64,000 bases of DNA from Cyanoderma ruficeps (GCA_008694505.1 VZDJ01007753.1:13394853-13458852); one strand, 5' to 3'. Positions 23,517-37,651 are shown, numbered from the stretch's first letter. Notes: generated by a model not told the origin, from the letters alone. Numbers and translations are program-made.

Positions 23517-26500
23517 CTGCAAATAAAAGACAGTAAGAGACAGAAGTTAGAATGTAAAGGGCCAGCAAAGCCCAGAGCCAGACAAGCCCAGATGTGTGCC
23601 TTACACAAGACATCAAGCATTTGTTTCCTCAATTAGAGAGTGGAGGTTTCCTTCTCCCAGAAATGGATAGCAAAATTCATCACCTAAATCCTGCTTTCCT
23701 TCCTGGCTACATGGAAATAGTCATTAACAGTGCTGACTCTTTTTAAGGATCCCCTGAGATTTTGGTATTGAAGGAAGATAAGGAGTTGTGAGGCTGCTTC
23801 ACTGAAAAACTCTTACTCCAGAGGAGTTCCTGATCTCTGTTCTGAGCCATGTTTCCTACACAGATTGTCAATGCTGTTTCACTGGGGCTGTTGCGGAGGT
23901 GCAAATAAAAGTGCATCTGTTTCCAAACAAGCATCAGTGAATGTGGCAGGTGGGGAACAGGTCTGAATGCAAAGAGAGATTTATACTGCTCAACAGCCGA
24001 TCTCATATAACTGCCCGGGCCAAACACAGGAGAATTTCAGAAAAGGTGGATCTGCCAATACCCCACCACAGAATGACACTCACTTATAAGACTCCTGAGT
24101 ACAGACAGTTTGGTGCAACACAAAATGTTTTGCTGCTTCTACAGGGGCCAGACTGTACAAAACAAGCATTTGCCAGGGAGGAAGCAGCGCAGATTTACCA
24201 CTGAGCCCCTTTGATGTTTTTGGCTAGAAACCAAGTTGGAGCAACAAAGAACCGAGTCTGAGGTGATGTGCCAGCTAGCAAGCAGTAGACTTTCCAAATC
24301 TACAAGTTCAACAATCAGAAGACAAGTTACAACGAACCCAGGAAAATCATTCCTAACCTGGAAAGCACACAAACCCTGTTCCCAAACCACACACCTCCAT
24401 CCTAAACATGTATGCTACTGCACCTTTGCAAGTAGTGTCGTGTCCTAAAAGTGCAGGAGAAAACCCTTAGGGGATATAGGAAAGGCAAGGGCTGTTCTTT
24501 CTCCTCGCCAATCTGCTCCAGACTTGGCAGAATCACCCCCTCACCAGCAACTGGCCAACCTCAGACCCACATCAATATTCTCCAAACCATTTTAATTTGT
24601 GTTTGATATCCTGGTAAGCGTAAAGCCTGTGCCACTTGATACACAGCATGGAAGCCCTTTCATCTCAGTGTGGGGCAGGTGGACTTCAGGAGAGGCCCGG
24701 AAATGATTATTCCCAGTGGATACAGTGATTAAAAGTATGCATGAACATCGATTGCTATCAGGGGATTTCTCTGCCTAGAACACTTTTCGGGACAATGGTA
24801 AAATTGGTTAAGCACACCCTGGAAAATACCTTGCAGCTGATAGCAAAATGGTGAGCCAAAGGTTTAAAGATATTATCTGGCACTAAAAGATATAGGGCGT
24901 AGCTTTATTTAATTATTTTAATGCAAAGGAATAAATTTAATTTATGTGAGTGATTAAAGAAAAATAGCTCTGCGCACCTGTGTCCCCTGAGGGAAGAATG
25001 AGTCCGTGCAGCTCAGTCATAGGCTCAAGATAGCAACAACTGGGTAACTTTACTTCAGCCCATCCTTCCTCCCTCCTCTTGAAGCAGTCCACCTCACACT
25101 CAGCAATCATCTCCCCAGGCCCCTCTTGAGGTGTCAGCAGTACCAGATCATGCCAGGAAATGGTCCTAGCAGACAGACTTCCACTCACCTCAGCCTGCAA
25201 TAAACTTCTGCTCAACTGCAAAACCATTCTCAACACTGTGGGGAAATAGACACTCCTTTCATAGAACAGTCCCTATCAATGAACCATATTTCTGTTATTT
25301 TGCTTCTTTGGAGTCATAAACCACCCCTAAAAGCCTTTGGGAATAGACAGGCATGGTCCCACAGTGCTACACAGCACAGTGTGGCTGACCTCTATAATAA
25401 ATACCTTTGAATTTGCTCCTGGAGTATAAATTAACTTTCAACATAGAATTTTAGACATTTCAAAATGTACACAAAAATATATAGGTCACTACTGAATACT
25501 TAGAAATTGAATTGCCTGTAAAAGGGTATTTCTCTTAATCTTTCTGTTGCATAGCCTAAGGATCCTGGCAAAGAGCCTCTCTCCCTATTTCCCAGAAGAG
25601 TGGGTAGAGGTGTGGTGAAGGGAAGAAAACTGTGAGCAGAGAAATTAGAAGAAAATAGCACTTGAAATCTCCTTGAGAAGTCTCCCTCTTTGTCCCTTTG
25701 GCTGCTGTGCTCTTTTCCAGGTAGCACAGTTCACACTGCCAAACCAAATTCCAGCTCTGGCTTCCTGCTCACTGACTGCCCAGTTCCATGGAATGATGCA
25801 AGTAATATATTTTATAACCCAACTAATGCTACACTATACAGGAAAGTCATAGAACAAAATGTAATTTGCAGACAGGTTTTAGCAGGCCAGAGAGGCAAAA
25901 TAAAGTACCAGGAGTCTGGTTATAGCAAAAGAGTAGTTTCTTAATTTATACTAATGGTACTTTCCATAACAAACACTGGAATCATACTGGAGCATTAACT
26001 GTTTATGCAAGCACAGTCAAAAATCTGTGGAGTTCTAGGCAAAATAAATGAGATGATTCATATATTTTAATAGTTTTTGAAAATTCAGGGATAATGATGT
26101 ACTGGTTGCTCATATTTTTGAGGCCAACTTTGCAACAACAAAGCAGCAAGTCCAAATCAGAATGTAAAGCTCAAATACTCATGCCACTGTGCTATTACAG
26201 ATTTCTGTCTCTACTAATTTTCTTCTTTACAGAACTCCATACAGTTGCAGTTTCCATACAGGAGGTGTTACATCAGGACGTCACCCTTGGCATTTGTTTG
26301 TTTCGGGCTTACTGTAACAGAAGTTCCTTGCTCATACAGAACTTTCCAATGCAATCCATATTCTGTAAATGTAACAAAAATTCTCAACTCTGAAATCCCA
26401 GGCAACTACCCCAAACGGGAAGCCAGCATGCCTGCCACACTCATTTGGTAGGTGCCACACTCTTTGCTGTCAGATTTAAAAGCTAACAGTCAGCTTTCAC

Positions 26501-29500
26501 AAAGGAATCTGACAGAGTAAGTTCACAAAGCATTTTTCAGACAGCTCATAACCTGACGTTAAATAAATACCTTTGCACAGAATATCTTAATTCTTATCAC
26601 CAAACCACCAGCAGTGATGTTATACTTGGAGCCTCAGTCCAATCAGTAGCAGCATGTAGAGCTCCTCTAAAGCTGCCTCCTGCAGCACTTAGAGAACAGC
26701 CTCTGATACTCACATGCTCCCATCCCACCATCACTCGCATGCCCAATGTTTGAAATGAATTTTGGAATGAATGCACTGTTGGCTCAGAACCAAATTCAGG
26801 GCTGAGCAGTGGCTGTTCAACGCAAACGTGGCCAGACCAAGTCACAAAAATCTTCAGCTTACAAGTACAAGGTATAATGAGGATTATACCCACAGTCGAT
26901 CCACAATCTCTGTGGATTTCTCTACAACACATTAGGCAATCACAACTAATTCCATTTAGCCATAACCACACCAAATAGTTTTGCATATGTATTTAACATA
27001 GTAAAAAGAGTCTTTATATAAGCCACCAAGTTACTTGTTTCAATCTTCTAATTAGAACAAATAATCCACTACTTTGTAGGTTCGATTACAAATGTTGTAA
27101 GAACAAGCACTGATACCTGAAAAGTCTTGAAGGAAAATTTAATGCAAATAATATCACTGTAGAAAACCAAATATATGCATTGAAATTCTCAGAGACAGAA
27201 ATACAGGAGGAAAGAAGGAAATAGATGTCACCTTTAGGTCATGATACTATGTATGTGTAATGTTTTTATTATCCCAGTGGTTATATTATTGCTTAACTCT
27301 AAAGGAGACATGACTTCTTATGACTTCTGAAACAAGAGCTGTCTACCAAAGCAATTTGTTCTGTAAGCACACAAGAGGGCTTTTTTTTTTTTTTTTTAAG
27401 TTGAGGTCATTCCCGGCATAACTGAATATGCTGAAAAATCAGGAGTGGGAATTCCTGGAAAATAAGACCAGCTTTTCTCACATATTTGCCTCCTCCTCAG
27501 CTGAAGTGCTGAAAATACATACTACTCGATGCAATTAACGTTATGATTCATTTCAGTTATCAGAAGCTCAAGAGCATAACAAGCTTTAATGTATCTGGAG
27601 TATTTCTGGCATTTTTTAATCTCTGAGAACACATACTCTGAGAGCATAAGGTAATAGCTAAATACCCTTTCAGAATTTGTTCTAAACTGGAGCTTAACAA
27701 AAGGCACTACCTTATTACATGCATTGGAAAGATACAACTATAGTAACATAAAATCAATTTCATGCAAACATCATCAAAACAATAATGATGCAAGAGAGAA
27801 ATATTAAGAATATAAACTGCAACAACAAAATCACACAAACTCTGGAAATTTTTCCAGCGTTAATGTTGGGAAAACGTATGTAATAAGGCTCTATAAGGCT
27901 CTAAAATCTACGTAATAAGGCTCAGGATGCTCTTTATAATATTTTCAGATATCATTAAAGACTAAATTTCTTCAGATGTTGCTAAGAAATGGCCTGGGAA
28001 AGAGAAGGAAGTGAACAAAACAATTAACCTAAATGCTACATCTCTGTACTGTCATAGTTCCTTCCAGCTTTATGTAGCTTCACAGTGGAATTTCCTATTA
28101 ACCCTCAAAAGCAAAATGTTTTTTGAAGGACAGAACATATAAGTACAAGTAGATCTCATCATACCAGAGGTATCACACAACATGAGATGTGCTGTTACTC
28201 AGGAGCATGTGCCAAGGCACAACGACAGCATATTTCATACGTTTGAAGTTTCAAAACCATTTTAAAAAAAATTAAGAAATGTTTCCATTTATAATTTAAT
28301 CTTGACCATAGTTGAGAATTTGTTTCAAACAATGAGCATAATACTGGATACAGACTGACTTCATTGTGCAAGTCCTGCCAGCAGACTGCTTCCTGCGAGG
28401 TGACACACAGCTGCTAGAAACCATCCCCTCACCAAAGCAAATCATTGAGCTGTCTTTTGTTTTCTTGCTTGGTTGGGGGTTTTGGAGGTTTTTGTTTAAA
28501 TCTAAAATTATTAATCATGGAAGAAATTGTCATTCCAGTTTGCTATGAGGCGTTAAGTAGCCTAATGGTTTCCTACTTATTTATGCTCAGAGGGACATAT
28601 CATCTCCAGTTCTGGAACTCTACCTAATTCAGGATCAGATTTCACCTGCTCCTTTCAAGTTAAGGTGGAAATCCTGTGGTGCAACAGCAATATAGTGGCG
28701 AAACCTCCATCTTTTGGACAAAGTACTAGACTGAGTCTAAGAAGATTTAAATTTAACAAACATTTCTATAAGCAAACTCTTACATAATATATTCAACTTC
28801 AACATTACAGTTCTCCTATCTGTACAACAGAGCAAGAAATAATTTTTTTAAAAGGCATTCTCTTCTCTTTTTCTAGACTGTGAGCTCTTTCAGCCACAGT
28901 GCTTCACAGAAGTTCACCAAATATCCATACTACCAGGAGAATCAGTGTCAGCTGAGGCATCTGGATAACAATGTAGCCAATGTGTTGATTATGCTGTTAA
29001 AGGAAATGATTGTCCTTGCACTTTCCAGATCAATATTTCTTAAGACTGTTCATAGGAAGAGTAAGACTTAGGCTTCAGCCAAGTCTCTACACAACAGAAG
29101 TTCTCTGTTGGGAGCTACTCAGTTTTGTAAAAGAATGTGTATTCTTTCTAATCATTAAACCCGAGACCTCTTCTGAGAGAGATGAGGAAACACAACTGTG
29201 TTTCTGGCACTTGATAGGCCCATGCTTTACTGCTAAGGCACTTCCCTAGAGAGCATTTGTGTTCTTACATGCCTTATATTGGCAAAGAAGGACAAGAAAC
29301 AACATCCTGGAGCTGGGTAGTAGAAGGCAGGAGAATACATAGAAAATAGAAGTTTGGAAATTTGCAGTACTCTACTGCTTTTTCTCCGTAACTGGAAAGG
29401 GGAGCTGGGGAGTAATACAATATGAAGCTTCAGAGACAGCTGCATGAGCAGAACAATACACCAAGTGCTCCGCTGCCTGCTATAAATAACTGAGCAATCA

Positions 29501-32383
29501 CCAGTTATTAAACCATAATGAGGAAGGCATGAAAAAGTGTCTCAAATATGCCTCATTTTGCCTATTGTAGCTTCAGTCTCATTCATCAAATGAGAAACAC
29601 ATTATCATCACTATACCCAAACAATAAATATTGTTTATTCAGTGAAAATACTGTTTATAATGTCCTGCTTGTAACAACCTCATCTTCACTGTAGCCTTTC
29701 TGCCAATTCTGCAGACCTCATCTCTACTCCTGTTCACTAAGTAATGGTCATCTCTTTTCTTCTACTTACTGTCTCATTGTGGCATGAGACATGTTGCCCT
29801 GATTTTTATATTCCAGGAACTTTGGAATAACAAAGCTTTGCAATTATTTTTCATCTTAAGTGAATATGTAATTCTCTCCTTGTTAATTTCTATTTTAACT
29901 CACGACTGTTTTTATTTCCCTCTTAGCATTCTAACTGGTTGTAGAAGAATTATCTCAAACAGAGGAAGGGGGGTGTGGAATAACACAGCAAGTAGCACAT
30001 TATGTTATTCTGGCTGCTCAATTTATGTGTTGGCCTGGTTTTGATAAGGAGAAAGAGAAGAGGGGAAGAGGTGAGTTACCCATTCCAGCTCAGAAATGGC
30101 AGGGTCATCTGGTCTGTGGGAGTCAGAGAATACCTTCAGCGGCAAGCTAGAGCAACACAACTTCAGAATGAAATGATACAAAGTGAAATTTATCATGGTT
30201 CCTTACAACCCCACTTCAGACAACTGTATTTACAAGACTTTGAGGTGCTCAGTAGAACAATCCAACTAATGATGGTTTCAGAATGCCACTGTAGAAAATG
30301 GAAAAACAACTTAGAAAAATATGTGGGGAGGTGTGCTTATTTGGGGTGGGAGGAGGGGGAGTTGAGGGCTGTTTTGGGTTTTAACCATTTTCCTACTGCT
30401 AATACATACTAAATTCCTAAAGATCTGTGAGCAGTTTGGCAAGTTACACAGTCTCACGAAGTCAGAAACACTGGTTTTGGTAACATTATAACGAGTAAGA
30501 AGATGCTCCCCCCCCCTAACAGACAACAGAAACTGCAACCTAAACCCAAGGTATACTAAGGAATGAACAGAACAAACTCTTACACAGGTTATTCCTCAAC
30601 CTAACATGGTCACACATGTCTTTCTCTGACCCCAATGTCAGAATAATTCAGAGAGTTGTACAAAATGGAAAGAGAATTCCAAATCAGCATGCGGAACAGA
30701 GATAAAAGTAGGCTCACTTAAGCAGCTAATAAAGCTGCTTGCATCTAACAATCTTGCACATCTAAGAAATCTCATGTCTTACCTTCAGATGTGCAACAGA
30801 GTGCTGGTTTATGTTCACAGTTTAAGTATTTTTAGGCTGCTTCCTGGATTGTTTTGAGTGATTCAATCCTTACTGACAAGTTTCACACAATTAAAAGTGA
30901 TTATTTCATTAAAAAAATTACAAGAACCTAAAATGAAGTTGGCTCATTAAAAAACCAAAATTTTGCAGGTTTCAACCTAGAGCCACTCTGGAAAAGTTAT
31001 GAACTTCTCTATTAGCAGATAGGTTGAAAATGTGACAGAAGAGCACAAACCCACAGGATGTGTCCAGTGTGTCTACACGGCACTGTGATGCTGTTCTCAA
31101 ACACCCAACGCTCCACAACTGAAATCAGCAATGAGAGCTTCAGCAAGGTGAGTCCCATGAGAGCCACCCTGAATACACAAGTAAACAAACCCATTTCTGC
31201 CTTGGGCTTCCTTGACACAGAACAGCATTGCAGTTATGCAGGTGTGCACAAAGCCCCCTAACAGCAGCCTAGCAGCAACGGCACAATGAGATTCTACTCT
31301 AAGACGACTTAGATAGCTCCTTTGCTTAAATGGTTAAACAAAACTCTTTTAGCCTAGTGTCCCCCTGCAAGAGAGGTTTTCCATTTACAGCAGTGTTTCT
31401 ATACTCTTGTTCCATTTTGACTTACAGAAATGGCAAAATCATGATGGAACAAGTGGCGCAAAACAATCCATTCCATTTCTGACCCTCCCTTGTACAAGAA
31501 AACCATAGAAAAGTATGTATACCTTTATAAGAGTTATTACCAAACAGTCTCTTGGGCCTAGGAAGGAATGGCTGAAGAGTTTCACTTCACAAACACTCTC
31601 TTGAACACAATCCAAATGCTTACTACGCGTAATTCATCTCCTCTTCAGCAATTAAATGAAGTCATATTGACTTTATTCCATCCTAATTATTTTTATTTGA
31701 CACATTAACATCAAATCACTTTGCTGTTTAGTTTCCTGGAACATCAAGTCGTTACAGCCAGCTTAAAAGGATGTAGTCTTCAAAGAGGTAGCTGCTTCAC
31801 AGGTTAAAAGATTTTCATTTATACAGAAAACGTTACGATGCTCCCTAATTTCGGAACAAAAGCTAACATTCGAACCATCTCGCAACACAAGAGCAGCACT
31901 CCTTCCTGTTGTTGGGAAACGAGCATAAAATAAGGATGCTCACACAGATCTGTGAGCAGAACAAGTTGGTAATGGGCTATCACAGAAAGGGTGGGCGCCG
32001 CTGGCTACTACTCACATGGTTAAAGCGGGCAGTGGAGGAGACGGCAGCTCCGCTCCCGCCGGCTGCCCGCGGAGACCGCACCTCTGGGCACCGGAGGGAT
32101 GCTCCCTGTGCCCGAGAGGGCTCCGAGCCCTCCCACCTCAGCGTCCCACAACCCCGCTCCCTCACGGCCCGGTGCTGCCCCGCTCCCCAGCCCAGGCGGA
32201 CACGGAGCCGCTGCGAGCCCCCTCAGCCCGGCCCAGCCTGGGGCCGCTCGCCGCAGTCCCCAGGAAGGACGGGCCGGGCCGCGGCCACCCCGGCCCCGCC
32301 GAGCCCTCCCCATGCCGGGCCGCAGCACACCAGGGGCAGAGAGCCCTCCGGAAGCCTCTCCGCCCCGCCGCGCCGCTCCTCAC
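23517..32383 (-). other. CSTPP1: CSTPP1 intron 1
   Basis: An 8.9-kb GT-AG intron from GTGAGG (exon 1 donor) to TTTGCAG (exon 2 acceptor). Its first 400 bases lie in the CpG island. The rest is AT-rich unique sequence with a T17 run at 27381 and a small local duplication at 27876-27925. A 136-codon plus-strand frame at 30002-30412 resembles nothing I know and is probably chance. Confidence 0.88.
27381..27397. repeat. T17 homopolymer
   Basis: Seventeen T residues in CSTPP1 intron 1, reading as A17 on the transcribed strand. No retroposed body was identified on either side. Confidence 0.95.
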
Positions 32384-32740
32384 CCAGGTACTCGGGCCCG
32401 GGCAGCGAGAGCCGCTCGGGGCTCAGCATCCTCCTCCTGCCGCTCCTTCCCGGCTTCCGCCCGTTTCCAAGGCGCCCGACGCTCCCGGCGCTGCTCGGCC
32501 GCTCGCCCCGGCTGGGAACACGCCCCTCGCCGCCACAGTTCCGCGCCCACAGCCGGCCCCGCCGCCCTCCGGGGCTGGGGCAGGGCTGGGAGAGAGCCCG
32601 GGGCAGGGACGGCGCCTGGAGCCTGCCGAGAGCGCCGTGAGGAGGGGCTGCGCCGAGGGCGATGCCCTGGGCAGCTGCTCCAGGGCCGGGGGACACCTCA
32701 GGGAGGGGAGAGCGAGTCTTGCTGTTCAGGCTCTCCTGAA
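31990..32740 (-). promoter_or_regulatory. CSTPP1: CpG island promoter and 5' UTR region of CSTPP1
   Basis: The sequence changes abruptly from AT-rich to very GC- and CpG-rich near 31990 and back again near 32740. The CSTPP1 start codon (32429) lies in the middle. On the minus strand, the 270 bases upstream of the ATG hold GC-box-like GGCGGGG strings and an ETS-like CGGAAG core about 30 bases from the ATG. I see no TATA box, as expected for a housekeeping-type CpG promoter. Edges are judged by eye and the transcription start is not determined. The several long open frames here on both strands follow from base composition. Confidence 0.85.
32384..32429 (-). CDS. CSTPP1: CSTPP1 coding exon 1 (start codon to first donor)
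   Basis: First coding exon of the centriolar satellite-associated tubulin polyglutamylase complex regulator (C11orf49). Read on the minus strand it runs from ATG at 32429 through 15 codons, MLSPERLSLPGPEYL, plus one base (G). A donor GTGAGG follows at 32383-32378, so the intron is phase 1. The stretch MLSPERL..P..EYL matches the human N-terminus as I remember it, and the extra G joins exon 2 to restore Ala (GCT). The upstream frame stays open for about 270 bases but holds no in-frame ATG, so this start is the natural one. CSTPP1 acts at centriolar satellites and controls microtubule polyglutamylation and cilium-related functions (family knowledge). The exon sits within a CpG island promoter. 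Confidence 0.92.
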
Positions 32741-32889
32741 GAGCCGAAATAGCAAGAGGAGAGGCACGTGTAAGGTCATTCTGATTAGATTCAGTTTGTC
32801 TAATTTAAGGTGTCTACTGCTAGGGGTTATTTAGGATTACAGCTGTGAAGGAAAGCCCGTGATTTGAAGGTGAATTGTAATAAGTTAAA

Positions 32890-33055
32890 ATCATGGAATA
32901 TGCTGAGTTGGAAGGGACCCATCAGAATCATCGAGTCCCGCTCCTGGCCCTGCATAGGACGCCCCAAAAATCACACTACGAGCCTGAAAGCATTGTTCAG
33001 ATGCTTCTTGAACTCCGCCGGGCTTGGTGCTCTGACCACTTCCCTGGCTCAATGA
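32890..33055 (-). mobile_element. CR1 LINE 3' end, antisense, next to CSTPP1 CpG island
   Basis: The plus strand reads tcatggaatatgctgagttg then gaagggacccatcagaatca, followed by gcattgttcagatgcttctt and ctctgaccacttccctggct, the reverse complement of a CR1 3' UTR. The element is about 165 bases, strongly 5'-truncated, and lies about 150 bases beyond the edge of the CSTPP1 CpG island. It is fairly well preserved, so younger than the copy at 41.4 kb. Confidence 0.88.
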
Positions 33056-33428
33056 AAGTGTGACCCAGGAGATCCTCTGAAGTTGTGACCTTCTGTCCAT
33101 ACTATCCCAGAGCTGGAATTTTTGCATCCCTTGTGCTCAGGAGAGGTAGGTATGGGGAGCCTCAGGAATTGTCCCTTCTGGAGATTCAAGTAGAAATGAG
33201 CAGAAAAGTCCTGAGTCACAGGGCTCTTTCTGTTCTTGGCTGGGAGCTTGTCTGGGAATGGCCATTGTAGCAGGGATGTAGGAGAGGCAGAGCTCTTCAT
33301 GTGGCTGGAAGCAAGCCTGCTGGGCTCCTCTTTCCCAGAAGCTGATGTGGCTAAAATTCCCAAATTACTTTGCAGTTTCTTTCATCACCATTAGAAAAAA
33401 TACCAGCCCAGGATGTAATCCTGGGAGT

Positions 33429-33461
33429 AAAAAAACCCGAAAAAAACCCAAAAAAACCAAT
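33429..33461. repeat. A-rich (AAAAAAACCC)-like tract
   Basis: About three loose units of A6-7 followed by CCC or CCG in the intergenic region. Low complexity. Confidence 0.8.
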
Positions 33462-34343
33462 GGACTGTAGGTGTTGTCTATGTTTTTAATGACAAATGCA
33501 AAAGAAAAGAAATTAAATGAACCATTTGTACATGCACACCTTTATTCCACTGGAGGAAAGTGCTGAGGCATTGGCCACTCAACTTTAATCTATATTTAAA
33601 GGACAGCCACATTTTAAAAGGGCAAACAAGATGATATAACTTAACTGTTAATATTCCACATAAGATTGCCTGGACCACTCCTCTGTCTTTTGTTCTGTCT
33701 TTAAAAGCATATGGCTTGGATACAAGTATTTCAAAGATGAGCAGAGAGAATAGTTTAGGGAGCAGACAATGAGACACTCCAGTGTAAAGAATGATTGAAA
33801 AAAATGTAAGATTGCCGTAAAGAGGATAACATATGAAACATAACATATGAAATGATATTATTTAAAATTATTTGTGCTACAATGAAACTCATTCAAAACT
33901 CCACTTTGTTCAGTTTTGCACTTTGTGCATTTTGTTATACGCTATAAATTTAAATATGGGATATTTTAAATTAATAGATACAATTAGACCACAGAATACA
34001 TTGATGCAAGATATTTTTAGCCCAGAAATTCAGCAGAATTTAGAAGGGAAGTGGAGTCAAGCAGAATGAGAAAACACGGGATTATGTTGTTACACACATA
34101 AACAGTGTCACTGGTGTTTAAGAACCTCTCCTGTAATGCTGATCAGCTGAGCTGGTAGAAGCCTTCCACAGGGTGTGCCTTGTTTCCTTTTTGTTGTTTA
34201 AACCATTTCTGTAAACTGGAGTTTAGTCTTCATCAGTATCTGGAGCACTGATTTAAAAGAGGCCTTTAAAGTCCAGTTTTGAATCCTATATATTCTGGCA
34301 TATCTCTGGTTTTTTCCATGGGGGCTGTTGGTCGTGGTGTGGG

Positions 34344-34378
34344 TTTTTTTGTTTGTTTGTTTTGTTTTTTCCTTTTTT
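34344..34378. repeat. T-rich (TTTG)n tract
   Basis: Interrupted TTTG units running into T6 blocks. Intergenic low complexity. Confidence 0.85.
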
Positions 34379-37112
34379 CCCTTGATACTCTTTGGTCTCT
34401 ATGGGTTAGACTCTGTTATTTCTTCAGACCAGCTAAAGGAAAGCCTTTTGGACACTGGTCCTATTTGTGGTTTTAATAACAGTGAGTTTCAGTAGTAATG
34501 GTGCCTGACTGTTAACAACTTAAAGAAAATTATATAAAAACAAGGTGTCCTTTCTGGAGCCATATATAGGCTTCCCTGTTTACTATTATTTCTCCCTTGG
34601 CTTGCCAGAGCCCGGATTAGGTGATATAACAGATCAGCAACACTCACCTGTTCCCTCACTGTCATGACCTGAAAAGGGAGAAATGCTGCCAGCCTGGCCA
34701 TAGGTGTTAAGTTTGTTTTACCAGCTTGATTTTAGAACCCTAGACTAGTGCATTTTAATAAATTGAGAAGGCTTTTCTAGGCCACTGGAAACCATCTGGA
34801 GGTTTAATAGGTGCCCCCAGAGGGGCACATCTAACAAGGGCTTAATGTTCTTTTGAACCCAGCTGGAAGAATGATGGTGAAAAAATTTATTTTTCTCTGT
34901 CACAGCCCCTTGGTAGATTATCAGAGGTACAGATCTCACTTCAGGACAAGCCTATGGAGTACACTTTTGCCATCTACCCTGGGAATCATGGTGGTGTTTA
35001 TATCTCTTAACTAAAATTGCTGCATTTTGTTTACCAGGGACATTTGGGTATCCAAATCAGTCTTTCAAGAAGAATCCATTGGGTTACATTGGTACATTTT
35101 GTGCACACTCTCTTTCAGAGTTAATGTGATTTTGATTTGATTTAGCTTAATTTACTTTGAAGTGTGGTTTAAGTAGAATTTCAGAAATTGTATGTTTAGT
35201 AAACTGGGCTAACTTTGTTACATAACAGTCCATGTGACCATAAGTTTGAAAATAGTTAGTGGTGTAATTTAAATTACGTCATGAAATAAAATGTCTTTAT
35301 TATGTTAAGATGCCTGAAAGCACTGGACTGAAAACCTCTTTCCTGTGTAAGTTTTGTAAGAGTTTCTCAACTAGTTTCTAAACTAAGTTTAGCAACTTAG
35401 CTAAAATCAGATTTCTGTTTTTTTCCAGAAACACATACTTTGCCCCCACTATGTTAATTGCTCAGCTTACTCTCTGCTGATTTTATGTTCATCTTCCTGA
35501 ATTATACTATCAATGTTGAACTGAAATATTTTCCTTTTATTAGACGAAGTTCTTCTGAGAAACAGCTCCTCTTTCAGAGAGAGTATTATATGGAATAATA
35601 AACAGGACTAGATATCAAGAAAAAAAATTCCAGAGGAAATGCCTTGTTTTAAACAGACTGAGTCACTTTGCCTGGCTTCTATTACTTTTCTAGGAATTAA
35701 ATGTTTCATTTGCTCAGAATTTTAACAATTTTTACTAAGGTTGTTACAATACAGCCTCTTAGGTGTGTTAGAGGAAACAAACTTTTTTTTCTTCAAGTGA
35801 CTGATGGAAATGCTGTTGCTACAATGCAGAAAGAACTAAGCAGTGGGCAGTCTTCAGTATTGTTCCATGTGACTGTGAAATCAATGTAACACAGTTTCAC
35901 AGAAACACTAAGAAAATGTCTCTGGCCTTTCTCGTTTATCTTTTGAGCATCCAAAGCTTTATCCTATTTTAAAACATAGTTACCTAAGAGCCTGTCTCAT
36001 GCAGAACTCAGCTTTTTTGACTTTGATAGGGCTTTGTGTTCTTTGAGGCTTTCCACGTATTTTCCAGATGAGCTTTTCTTTGTACATAGTAATTAATAAA
36101 ATTGCAGGTGTGATAACAAAAAGACACATGAAAACCAAATTATACTGTGAGGAGAAAAACATTGACTTAAACAGCTGTCAATCTTTATTGATAATCTATT
36201 ATTTTGGGCACAGTAGCAGAGATAAGTTTTGAGGAGAGATCTGAAGAAATGGAGAATAAAAGTTTCACATGCTATTATTTATGTAAATTATTGGAAATCT
36301 TGTAAGTGAAATTACAATTCTATTTTGTAAGTCATTTTAAAAATCAGTGGCACTGAAGCTGGATGATTCATTTATGAATCAGTTGCAAAGCCATAAAAAT
36401 CTCTCATAAAATTTATTATTTCATAATTATTTATATGAATTATGACCAAACTGTCTAAACACATGCACTAAAAATAAGATTATCTTAAATAAAACAGTCA
36501 GCCAAAACCACAATGAAATTATGTGATGAAATCCGTATTTTTATATTCTTGGTTCCTCTGGAGTCATCACCAAAAAAGATCCAGTACTTCTAGTGCTTCT
36601 CCTGATCTGAGCCTTCTCAAACTGAATGAGCTGTTTATCTGGTTCACCTATAGCACAGTGGTTTTGCACAAGTAAATGAATTATTTTTCCCAAATAATGC
36701 AGTATTAATACTGGTTTTCTCTTCAGGTAAGACCTAGACAAGCAGATAGGTCTTACACTGTTCTTTAAGATTAGAGAAATAAGATTCACCAAGTTTCTCT
36801 CTCCTAACATCTGCCGTAAGACGATTTCTGGAAACATCTGTGTGTTTTCCAGTTAGTGACAGACAACATGCTAAGAGCAGCAGCTCTTTTAAGTGGCCAG
36901 CATTACAGAGCTTAACCAGTAATTGTACCTGGCAGTCAGATATCAGATAATATACTTAACTAGTAAGATGCCATAAGCGTACAGGAAACTGTGCTGTGAA
37001 CGTGATGCCATCATAATTTCTATTTTATTTACTAGTTTAACTGCATTGTAATTTGGATTGCTAAAATTTGATTTTCCCTCTTGAACTGGTGGACAGAAAG
37101 AAATTAAAGAGG

Positions 37113-37140
37113 GATCTGATCTGATCTGATCTGATCTGAT
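37113..37140. repeat. (GATCT)5.6 pentanucleotide microsatellite
   Basis: Five and a half perfect GATCT units in the intergenic region. The array is uninterrupted, so it may be length-polymorphic. Confidence 0.95.
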
Positions 37141-37651
37141 TTTGAGATCTGTCTGTATTGTTGATGATTTAGGTCTAAACAGGCTCCAAGATTCTTGTAT
37201 TTTAAATACAGTTTGCTGGGGGGAAAAGTTCCTTGAAATATTCTTCTACTCCTTAGCCATAGGAGTACTTTTGAACTCTCCATGATGTGCTTATGAGAAA
37301 AGAGAATAGTACTATGACAGATTCTGTGGCTCATGGAGGCCACATGTTCATTTTCAAATCAATGGTAGCTGTAAGTTGTATAATAGATTCCTGGCATGTA
37401 TTAAATGCACTGTCCAAATTCTGATTTTGAGTTTACTGTTTAGTAAGCAAAGTTGGCTTTTTTTGTAAGAGCAAACTGTTGAAAGACTCTCCTCCAGTTT
37501 TTCTTCCCATTATCTCATCAGGAAGGAAAGGACATCTTTAAAAGTACTTAAGTACCAAGTGAGTGACCCTTCTCTGTTGGAATGCCGCCCCACTAATGAT
37601 GCAGAGAAGAAAAACAGCCATTTCTGGCAGAGTTTGCAGGATCTCTCATGC

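Noticed and set aside
30002..30412. 136-codon plus-strand frame in CSTPP1 intron 1
   Set aside because: The sequence resembles no family I know, has no promoter-like context and has a length compatible with chance.
32440..32480. RFX X-box-like string near the CSTPP1 start (gtttccaaggcgcc)
   Set aside because: Only one half-site is tolerable. Attractive for a centriolar gene, but the second half does not fit the consensus.
32016..32834. 272-codon plus-strand frame and overlapping frames on both strands
   Set aside because: They lie in the CSTPP1 CpG island, where stops are rare. Only the 46 coding bases of exon 1 are supported by homology and splice sites.
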